Shown piece by piece: positions 1-13,400 of a stretch of 64,000 nucleotides of DNA. Source of the DNA: Amphiura filiformis (Eukaryota > Echinodermata > Ophiuroidea > Amphilepidida > Amphiuridae); assembly GCF_039555335.1 (NCBI RefSeq), contig NC_092647.1, positions 18,323,993-18,387,992 on the forward strand, written 5' to 3'. The translations under genes and the position numbers were made by a program. Below the pieces are notes generated by a model. The model was not told where the DNA came from, did no database searches, and worked only from the letters and a program-made list of their open reading frames with translations. Every line of letters starts with the position of its first letter. Position 1 is the stretch's first letter.

Positions 1-1322
1 CTGTATATATATTTCATTGCATCAGGTATAATAATTTACATTTGCATTGTGCTACCAATATTGGTTTTATTTGAAAAAACGATGGCACTATGTTAACAGG
101 GTACAATAGAAATGTCAGGGTACACGAACGGTTCCTAAATAAAATAAAAGTCTTGACAACTTATTATTTTTGTCTCTCATAGGGAAGCATTTATTTTTCA
201 CTACTGTGTGTATCAAAAGAAGCAGTAACATCCCACAACAAATAACAGTAATTTTCTTTTAGCTAACATCGGGGTTTTCTGAGCACACAATAGCGGTTCA
301 AGTTGCTTACAAAGTTGTGTAAAAATATACTCATTTTTAAGAAGAAAAAAAATATGTTCTTAGCACCATGATCTTAAAAATGTATATCCTGAGAAATGGT
401 GAAGACTAAATCCTGCGATGGATATTGTAAAAATATTTATAACTACTGACTACATAGTTACTATGGTGATATTGTTGATGAAAACACCAAACATCGCAAT
501 TTATTCCTCTATTTCTATCTGAACTACCGCCTCTATTTTACCCTACATGATTTGTTAGCCTACTTCAAGATAGTCATAAATAAACCAGAACATATTTTGA
601 GAACATTGACATATTTTTATAGAAGCAGGATTATTTTGAACCTGGTGGAATAGGTATATCTCTTTTATGCTACAATTATAGCTATTTTCCATAGATATTT
701 CGATAATACTATCCCAACTAGTCTATATCTCCTATCGGGATGATTGTACCAAATTTATACATGCATTTTGTCGCTACTTCTTTTGATGCATTGCCCAGTT
801 CTAAGATCTATCGAGCTTATTGTTTAAACATGTTTTGTTCAAATACAGGTTCGTAAAAAAATACTATGTCTACATTTGGAAGCTCTCGAAGAGCCGATTA
901 TCCTGATTCACAAGTCGCCATGACAACCAACTCTCCGAGCTCTCTAGCACCAGATCAGCAGGTCAACACAAGAATGTCACACCCTATTCATAATAATATT
1001 ATTAAGGCTTAAAATAGTTTAACATTTGTTTAAAAATAGGCACTTTTTTTGACAATTAAAAAACACTTAGTTTGTGCACACAAATTTTTGTCCTAAATCC
1101 AGTATCAAAAAGCATACAATACCCGAATCATAGACTCCTACACAGGCTAATGATTTCACTTGCAGACTAATCCTTATGCATTGGGGTTTTCTTCCCTATG
1201 AAACATGCTTCTTTTTATGTATGCTACCTGGGTTATTATAGGCTTGAAAACATTTTTAAGACTGTGAGGAGTCTATCAAGATAGTATTGCAAAGGTTATT
1301 GGAGAAAAAGGGGGCATTTGGT
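1..1322 (-). other. 3' UTR and downstream flank
   Basis: Lies downstream of the stop codon of the collagen gene. No open frame of note. Reverse-strand AATAAA hexamers occur at 500-505, 190-195 and 66-71, any of which could be the poly(A) signal; the sequence does not decide. No other gene is visible here. Confidence 0.4.
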
Positions 1323-1469
1323 TTATGAGAAGCACACGGGACCAATCTCTAAGCCAAATTCTTGGTCGGCACCACCGATATCTGCTGGTGCTACATTTAC
1401 AATTGGAAGGCGTGTATTCTTCTTTGTCTTGTATTCCAGAACGGTCTTTTCCCAGTTGCCGGTACGTCT
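1323..1469 (-). CDS. COLFI exon 5 (last coding exon)
   Basis: Encodes 48 residues and the TAA stop (1323-1325). It starts [20 protein letters not shown] and ends with the COLFI signature [15 protein letters not shown], holding the eighth cysteine of the vertebrate numbering two residues before the end. The acceptor is a good pyrimidine tract ending TTTTGCAG. In vertebrates the matching text is AWGKTVIEYKT and DQEFGFDVGPVCFL. The intron 1470-2237 holds a family-B repeat. Confidence 0.97.
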   Translation of the reverse strand, partial: RRTGNWEKTVLEYKTKKNTRLPIVNVAPADIGGADQEFGLEIGPVCFS

Positions 1470-4400
1470 CTGCAAAAGAGAAAGAAAGATTTGAAGCAAT
1501 TAAAAAAACAGAACAACTATGATCATACAAGAGTAATAAATTCAAACTGCAAGAAAATGGCAATGTTTATCCTTAAAATATTTCCAAGATTCAAGTGCAG
1601 CAAATTAAAACCCCCTACTGCCTTTCTGTAAACCGTTCTAATTGTTTAATTGAGCAAAATATTTATTTGAGTAATTGAATGCCGTTTTTGAGTATCCCCT
1701 TCAGCCCTACCACCTTTCTTATGTTGCTGATTGGCTCAATAAATCAGGTAGTACACATGAAGCCGAGACTTGAAGCAGATGCAAATGCAGATATCCCGCA
1801 TGTGATTGCATGATCATGTGAACAGGCACATGGCCACGGACAGCATAACCAGCCAAGGTAGACCCCCATGGCAAGATAGGCCTATGAATGTGTCTGGCAA
1901 CCCAACAAAAACAATTTTCTCTTCTTTATTCCTTCCTCCCCCCACCAACTGCGGCGTTAGGGCTAAACAAATAATTGGACTCACATTTTTCCCAGTTTTG
2001 CCCTTTGTCAATTCAATAATATATTAATCACTAGGATCAACAACATGCTCATCTATCAAGGGCACAGTTCTTAAACTCCAATACATCTGTACATTCATTG
2101 AATGACCTTTGAAAATTTGGGTACAAAAACTCATTCTCTACAATGCGAGGTCAAATTTTGCACTACCAGTGTTGAATAGAGTTTATTGAACTATGCCATT
2201 AGGATGAGACCATTGTGGCCATAGTTAATGGACTCACCTGGCAGCCATCTTTTATAATATCATATCGGAAAGTGCTCTTTCCATCTGCTGAGAGTTCTGC
2301 CTCGGTGGTTGTGATGAGTCTCATTGCCATATCCATGTTGCGGGCCTCTGCGTCATAAGCTGCAACTGAATTCTTGCAGTGATATGTGACTGTCTGTCTG
2401 GCTTGGTTTGTCAACAATCTCAGGAATGTCAGCTGAATTGTGTTTACTGGGTATGTGAACTGTGTAAATACAAGGCAGCAAAATAGAATGTCAGCCTCAT
2501 GTCAGATTGCATATCAATTGTGATATTAATAAGCCAAATCGCTATTGTAACTTCCGGTTTTTTTAGGACACTTTGCCCTTTGACCTATCTGGAAAATTCA
2601 TAAAAATTCGGGTTTTGTGCGTATAAAATATAATTTAAAACGTGTTACTAGAATAAAAAAAACTTAAAAAACATTATTATTAAATGAATTAATTATTTAA
2701 ATATTTTTAATGATAACATTATGACAATAATAAATAAATTATTAATAATTACAGCAATTTTCCCGATAGGTCAAAGGACAAAGTGTCCTAAAACTGTCCC
2801 ACAATGCATTGCAAACTTCCAATGCCGATTGGGCTTATTGGTTATGTATAAAATATTCCTTCTCTATATATAAAGCTATTTTGTGATTTTAGCATCTGCA
2901 GACATTTGTCAGCAGATATCAACGAAAAAAGCTTATTCTCCAAATTCCTGTCGATTCCAATTCTACGTTTGTAAGTTCATATGCATGTTAGGTGTATTAC
3001 ACCGCTCCATACTACACTGTATTGTAATTTCATTCTGGTTTACCAAAACTGTATGCAAATTTGACAATAAGCAAAACTTCATTAATCTGCATGATTTTTA
3101 TTGTAAAAAAACATTTATGTAGCCGGAGGAAGATATAAATTTTGACAATATATTTGCCAACTGAATTAATCTGCATGATTTTTTTTGTTCATAAACATTA
3201 TGTAACCAGAATCTTGTCATACCTCAAAGCCATCATCCATGTCGCTGAATAGCCTGTGTCCTGGCTCACCTGTGTACCATGTGCCATTTTGAGCCTGTAA
3301 TTAAAAAAGAATGCACAAATAATTATGATCCACTCAATTAATAGCAAAAACAAAGTGTAAGGTTCACATTAACATCTCAAACAGACTTGGTAGTTGGTCA
3401 CTGAAGTTACAAATCCGTGGAGCAAGTTTACAGGAGAAGATCATGGATTTGAACAATCATCAAATAGTTTGCTTAAATCATTGAGTACGGCAGATTTAGC
3501 ATATTGGCAGGGGGCTGACACCCCCTCCCTCAATCAGCCACCAATTTGTCATGACATGGAAGGGTGCCTGTCAAAAAAATAAATTAAGTCAAGATAGTTG
3601 TTCCAAGCTCAATGCAAAGCAAAATGTTATCTGCAAGTCCACTGTTACCTGATCAGAGGACAGTTCCTAACTGCAGTGGTGTAGTGTCATACAGGCACAT
3701 GTGACATGTTCCCCAAGCGAACTAAAGCTTTATGCAGATTGCAGTAGTGTAGCATAATACAGGCACATGCCCCCCCCCCTCAATCGAAGTCAAAATTTGA
3801 TATATTCCATAGCAATATTTATTATCAATATCAAAATTACCAAAAAGGCCTGTGATAATTAACCTGAAGATGCACCAGAAAAGTCATTGTCTACTTCAAA
3901 TACTGTCATATTACTTCAAATACTGTCGTATATCAAAAGGCTGCCTTTTGTGATTGTTTTTTTCTTATTATTGTTATCTTATTATCTCAACACAATAAGA
4001 TAACAATAATAAGAAAAAAACAAAGCTATTATAATAAGAATCACACAAGGCAGCCTTTTGAGATATGACAACCTACAAAGTGCTTGCTACTTACAGTATC
4101 TGGGCTAGCCTCAATACAGGACTCCAGGGTCTTCTTGTTACAGTAAACCTGGAATTTATCATCTGGTGATCCTTCATTGGGATCAATCCAATACATGCCT
4201 GCAAACAAAATGAGAATATAGAGTGATTAGAAAATGATGTGAAAAGAAATAGAAAATGATGTGAAAATAAAGATACACAATTTGTGGTACGCTAGTACCA
4301 TTTACCCTGGCATTCACTACGATCCACAACATGCTCATCTATCAGGGCACAGTTCTAAAATTTGAATACAAAAACTCTGCAACCTTGAGGTAAAATTTTG

Positions 4401-7400
4401 CACTATGATTGTTCAATTGAGGTTATTGAACTATGCCAATGGGATGAGACCATTGTGGTCCACAGTGATTGGAAATGCGTTTCCCAGAAAAACAGCAGAC
4501 AAAGGGCCGCTGAAAATCTTAAAATTTGAACTGAAGCTTCATGCAATTAAGACAAAATAATATCAGGCCTTCACAAACAACAACGCATCGCCATGACCAT
4601 GCATGACGACGCATCGCCTTGGTAAACCCCCCGTGGCAAGGTATGCCAGTGCCTGTTGGCACCCTAGGATCTGTGGTTTTTAGCGTTGTATCAACGTCGT
4701 TTATTCATCAAACCTTGATGATAGGTTCAACCTTCGCACTGACGAGTCATGTTAATCTTTTTTAATGAATTATGTACAATTTTTTTTAAACCGGATATTT
4801 TGGGATATTAGTAATATTTGTTGTTACCAATTTATTAATTTAGTTCATTATTTGTGGTAAAGAATATACAAATTTTAAATTTATCTGAAATCGTACATTA
4901 CATTATGGCTTCAACAACACACATCATAATAGCTTCTAGTGTCTTACCGCTTTCTTTTTGTGGATGGCATCTGAAGATATCCCTGCATGTTCTTGCTGGG
5001 TTGTCTTCTGTACCTTGTGGGGCCAACATCTTGATGAGCTCAAAGTGAAGAGCAGTGAATGTAGCACGAAGTCTTCCATCTTCAACCTCTTCATTATCTG
5101 GCATATCTCTGTACTGTATTCAGAAGACAACAAAAGATGAAAAGGTTAACTGTGGCCTCAAGTATCACATAATATTCTAAGTTACTTCGTTAATCTCACG
5201 TCTGTGATTTCTCGCCAGTTTCTCGGCTATATATTTGTTGGCAACAAACAAAATGCAATTGACAAGTTTTAAGGCATTTGTTTTTGCTTGCTCTCTCTCT
5301 CTCTCTGTAATCAGTTCTTCAACTTAACAAACAGGCTCCCTCTTCAGCAATTCCAAAACACCCAGCGTATATCCTTATTTATGTTTTAAGCAAGAAACTT
5401 ACGGTGTAGCTGTATGGATCTGGTCCTTTGCCTGTGCTTGGTTGTGACTGGTATTGTGGGTACTGTGAGAAAATAAATTGTGAAAATCGAATTTAATCAT
5501 TTGGCATCCATTCAAATTAAGGAAAAAATAAAACAAAGAAGCAAAAATATTACAATTCAGAATAATACCTCCGGCGGAGGTATAAAAATGTAAGTATGTG
5601 CTATTAATTCAAGTTCAACTTCATAATTGATCATTTAAAAAAAAAGCCAATTTACAATTAATTTATTTAACATAATGTTAAAATTAATATAATTTTCAAG
5701 CTACTTACCGAATAGTCAACTGGGCCCTGTGAAAGAAAGAAAACAAAAGAAATTGTCAGTGTAAAATGAATAGTTCAGCACACATTGACAAAAATGTGAA
5801 ACAGTCCTCGTCATATGGTGATCAGTCCTTATTTGCAGTACATCTTTCCACACTAATTCTCACCATGCCTTACTGTAATATATAACCATTTCCCTGACTG
5901 GGCTAACTTTCTACTTGGGAAGAGGTGCAGGGCAAGGATGGGGCCACTGAAAATTATTTGGATTTACAGGTCTTTTTGATCATTTTTTGACTTTTTTGTA
6001 TTCATATTCCACCCCCACTTGCTGCCCTCCCAATCCCTGAAAAAATATCCTGGCTATGCTACTTCCCCTACCATCCTTTGCTTGTATAAGCTGAAATTTT
6101 GGCAGTAGTTTTAATTTTGCCTATTTCCAGATTAGAAATAGGCCCTCGAATTGATGAACACCCCATGAATGTGCACAATAATGAAGCTTATACTAAGCGT
6201 AACTACTATGAAAGCTACAACTTTGAAATCATGACAAATCTATGTGAAATCATAGCAAATGTGTTAGCAAACCTCACAACAGTGAAAATAACTATTTGCG
6301 ATAATATGTGACCGTACAGCCCCTAAATTGTATTCTGAGTTACAGTGTAAAATATGCATGCAGGTCGTATTCATCGGCATCTATCTCATTTTGATAGTCA
6401 AACACCAATCAATAATTCTATTATTGAAGAGGATAATAAGCTTCTACCTTAGATGGCAATGGAGTTTTTAATAGCTCTGGTCTTTGTTTGCTTTGGCTAA
6501 ATCCTGTTCAAGTGGTGGGTTACCAGGCATTGTATTTTGTATAGGTATGTATAACCAACAATTAACAAGGAGAGAACTTTCTTGAACCTCGTTGACTTGG
6601 GGATGATTTGATATGACCGCCAATTATGACTGTTTGATATATATTGCAAGCAATGTGGAAAAAGAGACACACATAGAAAGGAAAAAGCTACCATTTTGTT
6701 GAAGGAGCAAAGTTCAACAAACCATAACCCCGCTACTGGATATCGTTTGAAGTCAAATAATATACCATTTTAAAGCTTATGATGTATATTTTCTAAACAC
6801 AAAATAAAACAATTTTGACCGGGGGAGGAATTTACGGCTCATTCGCCGTGACATGTCACATATGTCTTACACAATACTCCTTTGTTCAATCATTTTAGCA
6901 GATATATGGGAATGTGTGGAAAAGTTAACTTACTGGTGGACCTGGTCTTCCTGGTGGTCCTGGATTACCTTCTGGACCTGCATTACCACGTTGACCACGT
7001 TGACCCTGTCAAGGAGAGATGAGACAACAAAACGTTATCTACTGGCAAACTGGAATAATTACTTCCAAACATCGCTAGTCCCAAACTGTGCTACTCTGAA
7101 AGCACTGATCTGTCGTAAAAATGACACACCAGTTTTGATACAAATGCAAGCTCCAGATATATATTTCCAGCAACAAGAAAGGAGTCACTTCCGGGACTCT
7201 GTTATTACTTCTATTAATGATTGACCTTTTTCCTCGAAATCCCACATTTTCTTTACTTGCCAGTCTGTTGACGAGTCTGTACACTGATCACAAGCGTCAT
7301 TAGATTAATAATAATAAAAATTCTAATTAAAAAAAATAAAAAAATAAATAATTCTACAGTTTAATTGATGTTATTGAAATATCTAGCTCATTATTTCTTA

Positions 7401-10400
7401 CCCTGTACCAGCTTAAACCACGTGGACCACGGCCTCCTGGGCCACCTGTACGGCCATTATCTCCATCAGGACCCTATACAAATCAACAAAAACATTATGG
7501 GTTAATACGAATAATGTAGACTCGCATTTGCTGACAGCAAGAACTATTTGTTTTAACAGCGTAATTCTATCTCGGCACCATTACTTATGCCTTATATGAT
7601 GACATAACGCACCATAAGAAGCAGTATTTCTATACTAGTAGCGGTTTTTCATGGCTTAGAAATCAATGACTATTATATGTTCCAGCTACGGTGACACCTA
7701 GTGATGTCATGCTGGACAAATTTCATTCACTGTCAGAGGTGGTTTGTGCACGTGTGAATGCAAAAGAGCAAATAAATCTGAAATCAATACAGCATTACTT
7801 TGCTTAGAATTGAACAGGGCACCTGTCTCATTAAATCCCTAACGTGACGGGTCTCATTTAAGTTAACAATAGATTGATTAAGAATTGAACAGGGCACCTA
7901 TCTCATCAAATCCCTAACGTGACGGGTCTCATTTAAGTTAACAATAGATTGATTTAGAATTGAACAGGGCACCTGTCTCATCAAATCCCTAACGTGACGG
8001 GTCTCATTTAAGTTAACAATAGATTGATTTAGAATTGAACAGGGCACCTATCTCATCAAATCCCTAACATGACGGGTCTCATTTAAGTTAACAATAGATT
8101 GATTTAGAATTGAACAGGGCACCTGTCTCATCAAATCCCTAACGTGACGGGTCTCATTTAAGTTAACAATAGATTGATTTAGAATTGAACAGGGCACCTG
8201 TCTCATCAAATCCCTAACGTGACGGGTCTCATTTAAGTTAACAATAGATTGATTTAGAATTGAACAGGGCACCTGTCTCATCAAATCCCTAACTTGACGG
8301 GTCTCATTTAAGTTAACAATAGATTGATTTAGAATTGAACAGGGCACCTGTCTCATCAAATCCCTAACGTGACGGGTCTCATTTAAGTTAACAATAGATT
8401 GATTTAGAATTGAACAGGGCACCTATCTCATCAAATCCCTAACGTGACGGGTCTCATTTAAGTTAACAATAGATTGATTTAGAATTGAACAGGGCACCTG
8501 TCTCATCAAATCCCTAACGTGACGGGTCTCATTTAAGTTAACAATAGATTGATTTAGAATTGAACAGGGCACCTATCTCATCAAATCCCTAACGTGACGG
8601 GTCTCATTTAAGTTAACAATAGATTGATTTAGAATTGAACAGGGCACCTGTCTCATCAAATCCCTAACGGACGGGTCTCATTTAAGTTAACAATAGATTG
8701 ATTTAGAATTGATCAGGGCACCTGTCTCATCAAATCCCTAACGTGACGGGTCTCATTTAAGTTAACAATAGATTGATTTAGAATTGATCAGGGCACCTGT
8801 CTCATCAAATCCCTAACGTGACGGTCTCATTTAAGTTAACAATAGATTGATTTAGAATTGAACAGGGCACCTGTCTCATCAAATCCCTAACGTGACGTGT
8901 CTCATTTAAGTTAACAATAGATTGATTTAGAATTGAACAGGACACCTGTCTCATCAAATCCCTAACGTGACGGGTCTCATTTAAGTTAACAATAGATTGA
9001 TTTAGAATTGAACAGGGCACCTGTCTCATCAAATCCCTAACGTGACGGGTCTCATTTAAGTTAACAATAGATTGATTTAGAATTGAACAGGGCACCTGTC
9101 TCATCAAATCCCTAACGTGGACGGGTCTCATTTAAGTTAACAATAGATTGATTTAGAATTGAACAGGGCACCTGTCTCATTAAATCCCTAACGTGACGGT
9201 CTCATTTAAGTTAACAATAGATTGATTTAGAATTGAACAGGGCACCTGTCTCATTAAATCCCTAACGTGACGGGTCTCATTTAAGTTAACAATAGATTGA
9301 TTTAGAATTGAACAGGGCACCTGTCTCATTAAATCCCTAACGTGACGGGTCTCATTTAAGTTAACAATAGATTGATTTAGAATTGAACAGGGCACCTATC
9401 TCATCAAATCCCTAACGTGACGGGTCTCATTTAAGTTAACAATAGATTGATTTAGAATTGAACAGGGCACCTGTCTCATCAAATCCCTAACGTGACGGGT
9501 CTCATTTAAGTTAACAATAGATTGATTTAGAATTGAACAGGGCACCTGTCTCATCAAATCCCTAACGTGACGGTCTCATTTAAGTTAACAATAGATTGAT
9601 TTAGAATTGAACAGGGCACCTGTCTCATCAAATCCCTAACGTGACGGGTCTCATTTAAGTTAACAATAGATTGATTTAGAATTGAACAGGGCACCTGTCT
9701 CATCAAATCCCTAACGTGACGGGTCTCATTTAAGTTAACAATAGATTGATTTAGAATTGAACAGGGCACCTGTCTCATTAAATCCCTAACGTGACGGTCT
9801 CATTTAAGTTAACAATAGATTGATTTAGAATTGAACAGGGCACCTATCTCATCAAATCCCTAATGTGACGGGTCTCATTTAAGTTAACAATAGATTGATT
9901 TAGAATTGAACAGGACACCTGTCTCATCAAATCCCTAACGTGACAGGTCTCATTTAAGTTAACAATAGATTGATTTAGAATTGAACAGGACACCTGTCTC
10001 ATCAAATCCCTAACGTGACGGGTCTCATTTAAGTTAACAATAGATTGATTTAGAATTGAACAGGGCACCTGTCTCATCAAATCCCTAACGTGACGGGTCT
10101 CATTTAAGTTAACAATAGATTGATTTAGAATTGAACAGGGCACCTGTCTCATCAAATCCCTAACGTGACGGGTCTCATTTAAGTTAACAATAGATTGATT
10201 TAGAATTGAACAGGACACCTGTCTCATCAAATCCCTAACGTGACAGGTCTCATTTAAGTTAACAATAGATTGATTTAGAATTGAACAGGGCACCTGTCTC
10301 ATCAAATCCCTAACGTGACGGGTCTCATTTAAGTTAACAATAGATTGATTTAGAATTGAACAGGGCTCCTGTCTCATCAAATCCCTAACGTGACGGGTCT

Positions 10401-13400
10401 CATTTAAGTTAACAATAGATTGATTTAGAATTGAACAGGGCACCTGTCTCATTAAATCCCTAACGTGACGGTCTCATTTAAGTTAACAATAGATTGATTT
10501 AGAATTGAACAGGACACCTGTCTCATCAAATCCCTAACGTGACAGGTCTCATTTAAGTTAACAATAGATTGATTTAGAATTGAACAGGGCACCTGTCTCA
10601 TCAAATCCCTAACGTGACGGGTCTCATTTAAGTTAACAATAGATTGATTTAGAATTGAACAGGGCTCCTGTCTCATCAAATCCCTAACGTGACGGGTCTC
10701 ATTTAAGTTAACAATAGATTGATTTAGAATTGAACAGGGCACCTGTCTCATCAAATCCCTAACGTGACGGGTCTCATTTAAGTTAACAATAGATTGATTT
10801 AGAATTGAACAGGGCACCTGTCTCATTAAATCCCTAACGGACGGGTCTCATTTAAGTTAACAATAGATTGATTTAGAATTGAACAGGGCTCCTGTCTCAT
10901 CAAATCCCTAACGTGACGGGTCTCATTTAAGTTAACAATAGATTGATTTAGAATTGAACAGGGCACCTGTCTCATCAAATCCCTAATGTGACGGGTCTCA
11001 TTTAAGTTAACAATAGATTGATTTAGAATTGAACAGGGCACCTGTCTCATCAAATCCCTAACGTGACGGGTCTCATTTAAGTTAACAATAGATTGATTTA
11101 GAATTGAACAGGGCACCTGTCTCATTAAATCTAACCTAACGGACGGGTCTCATTTAAGTTAACAATAGATTGATTTAGAATTGAACAGGACACCTGTCTC
11201 ATTAAATCCCTAACGTGACGGTCTCATTTAAGTTAACAATAGATTGATTTAGAATTGAACAGGGCACCTGTCTCATCAAATCCCTAACGTGACGGGTCTC
11301 ATTTAAGTTAACAATAGATTGATTTAGAATTGAACAGGGCACCTGTCTCATCAAATCCCTAACGTGACGGGTCTCATTTAAGTTAACAATAGATTGATTT
11401 AGAATTGAACAGGGCACCTGTCTCATCAAATCCCTAACGTGACGGGTCTCATTTAAGTTAACAATAGATTGATTTAGAATTGAACAGGGCACCTGTCTCA
11501 TCAAATCCCTAACGTGACGGGTCTCATTTAAGTTAACAATAGATTGATTTAGAATTGAACAGGGCACCTGTCTCATCAAATCCCTAACGTGACGGGTCTC
11601 ATTTAAGTTAACAATAGATTGATTTAGAATTGAACAGGGCACCTGTCTCATTAAATCCCTAACGTGACGGGTCTCATTTAAGTTAACAATAGATTGATTT
11701 AGAATTGAACAGGGCACCTGTCTCATCAAATCCCTAACGGACGGGTCTCATTTAAGTTAACAATAGATTGATTTAGAATTGAACAGGGCACCTGTCTCAT
11801 CAAATCCCTAACGGACGGGTCTCATTTAAGTTAACAATAGATTGATTTAGAATTGAACAGGGCACCTGTCTCATCAAATCCCTAACGTGACGGGTCTCAT
11901 TTAAGTTAACAATAGATTGATTTAGAATTGAACAGGGCGCCTGTCTCGTCAAATCCCTAAAGTGACGGGTGTCATTTAAGTTGGAAACATGCTTCACATT
12001 GGCAACCACAATAAAATCATGTACATAATGTAACTCTTAACCAATAGATAAATACAATCAATCAATACAATGTATCAAACAACACTCAATATTTTGGAAA
12101 CAAATGTGTCTTAACCAATAGATAAATAGAATCAATCAATACAATGTATCAAACAACACTCAATATTTTGGAAACAAATGTGTTTTGAATTTAGATTTAG
12201 ACGGTTAAGTATTCCACAGTTTTAAGTTTTATGACCACATTTTGTGAAAGCCCTGCCAAGACATGAGTTTGATGCATACCATTCCAAAAGATTTTTAATT
12301 GCTCAAACAGAATGCTATGTAAAAAACAAATAAGATTTAATTTAAAGTGTTAAGGAAAGATTTTGTGTATTTTGACTTAAAATATTATTTCCACTTACGG
12401 ATGGGCCAAGAGGACCATTACCTCCAGGTGGACCTGGTCTGCCGTTCTGTCCCTGCAAGAAAGAATAATTTTAAGAAAAGCAGTTAATAATTTGATATTA
12501 TGCCCGTTTATAATATTTGAGCTTCTATGTTCCGGTGTACGATGCACAGGTCTCTTCCCTTGTATGTATGATTAAGCTGATGGGTAGCAAGTCTCTTCCT
12601 TTATAATGTATGATTAGGCTGTCGATTAAGCATCATTAATTTGATATTGTGCCTGTTTATAATATTTCTTTTTAAGAGTAGACTAGGTATTGTGGGTTGA
12701 AGCAGCCAAAAAAAATCAATTTTCATCAACTAAATGTTCAATGTTTTGCCAAAGTTCATTCTACAAATCATATACTTCGAAAACTTGCTTGATTTATTGC
12801 CGTTTATGGGTTATGTTTTATAAAAGTGTTGTTGTTTCTGCCCTCTTTACATTTGAGGTCATAAACATGTTTTTAAAGCGTTAGTGTAAAATATGTTGGG
12901 TAATCATTTTTGCATAATATTGTGTCAACAGTGCAAATAACATTGAACGTTTTCTGTAAAACATTGTGAGTTTGCTACATTAAATTTACTTCCAAGATGT
13001 GCAATGCAATTTTTGTAATTTGACTTTCTTCTAAAGACATATTTGTGTCTGGAGTTCTGGTAATGTTTAAAAAACAAACTTGCAAATTGATGAAAATTTA
13101 GCTTCCTTACCTTTTTACCGACTGCGCCTGGTGGTCCTGGTGGAGCATCATGTCCCTTATCTCCCTGCAAACCTTGGCTACCAGTTTCACCTCTTGATCC
13201 TTGAGGTCCAACGGGTCCCTGGCAAAAAGAGAAGACAAAAAAACAATGAATGCTGTTGCTATTTTGGATTGTCACATCTGCTACTCAACCACATCTACTT
13301 CTCTTGCCACACACCTCGACACAAAGAGTACAAATTGAACAAGCACCATACCCTCTCACACACCCCCCCTTCCATCCCCACACATTGTACACACACACAC

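Noticed and set aside
8048-11729. Series of minus-strand frames with a 25-residue repeat ([20 protein letters not shown])
   Set aside because: Direct consequence of a 75-bp satellite without stops in one frame. Units of 73-74 bp break it, there are no splice sites or Gly-X-Y, and it lies inside an intron.
7807-11985. CRISPR-like regular array
   Set aside because: Whole units are repeated with no unique spacers, in a eukaryotic intron.
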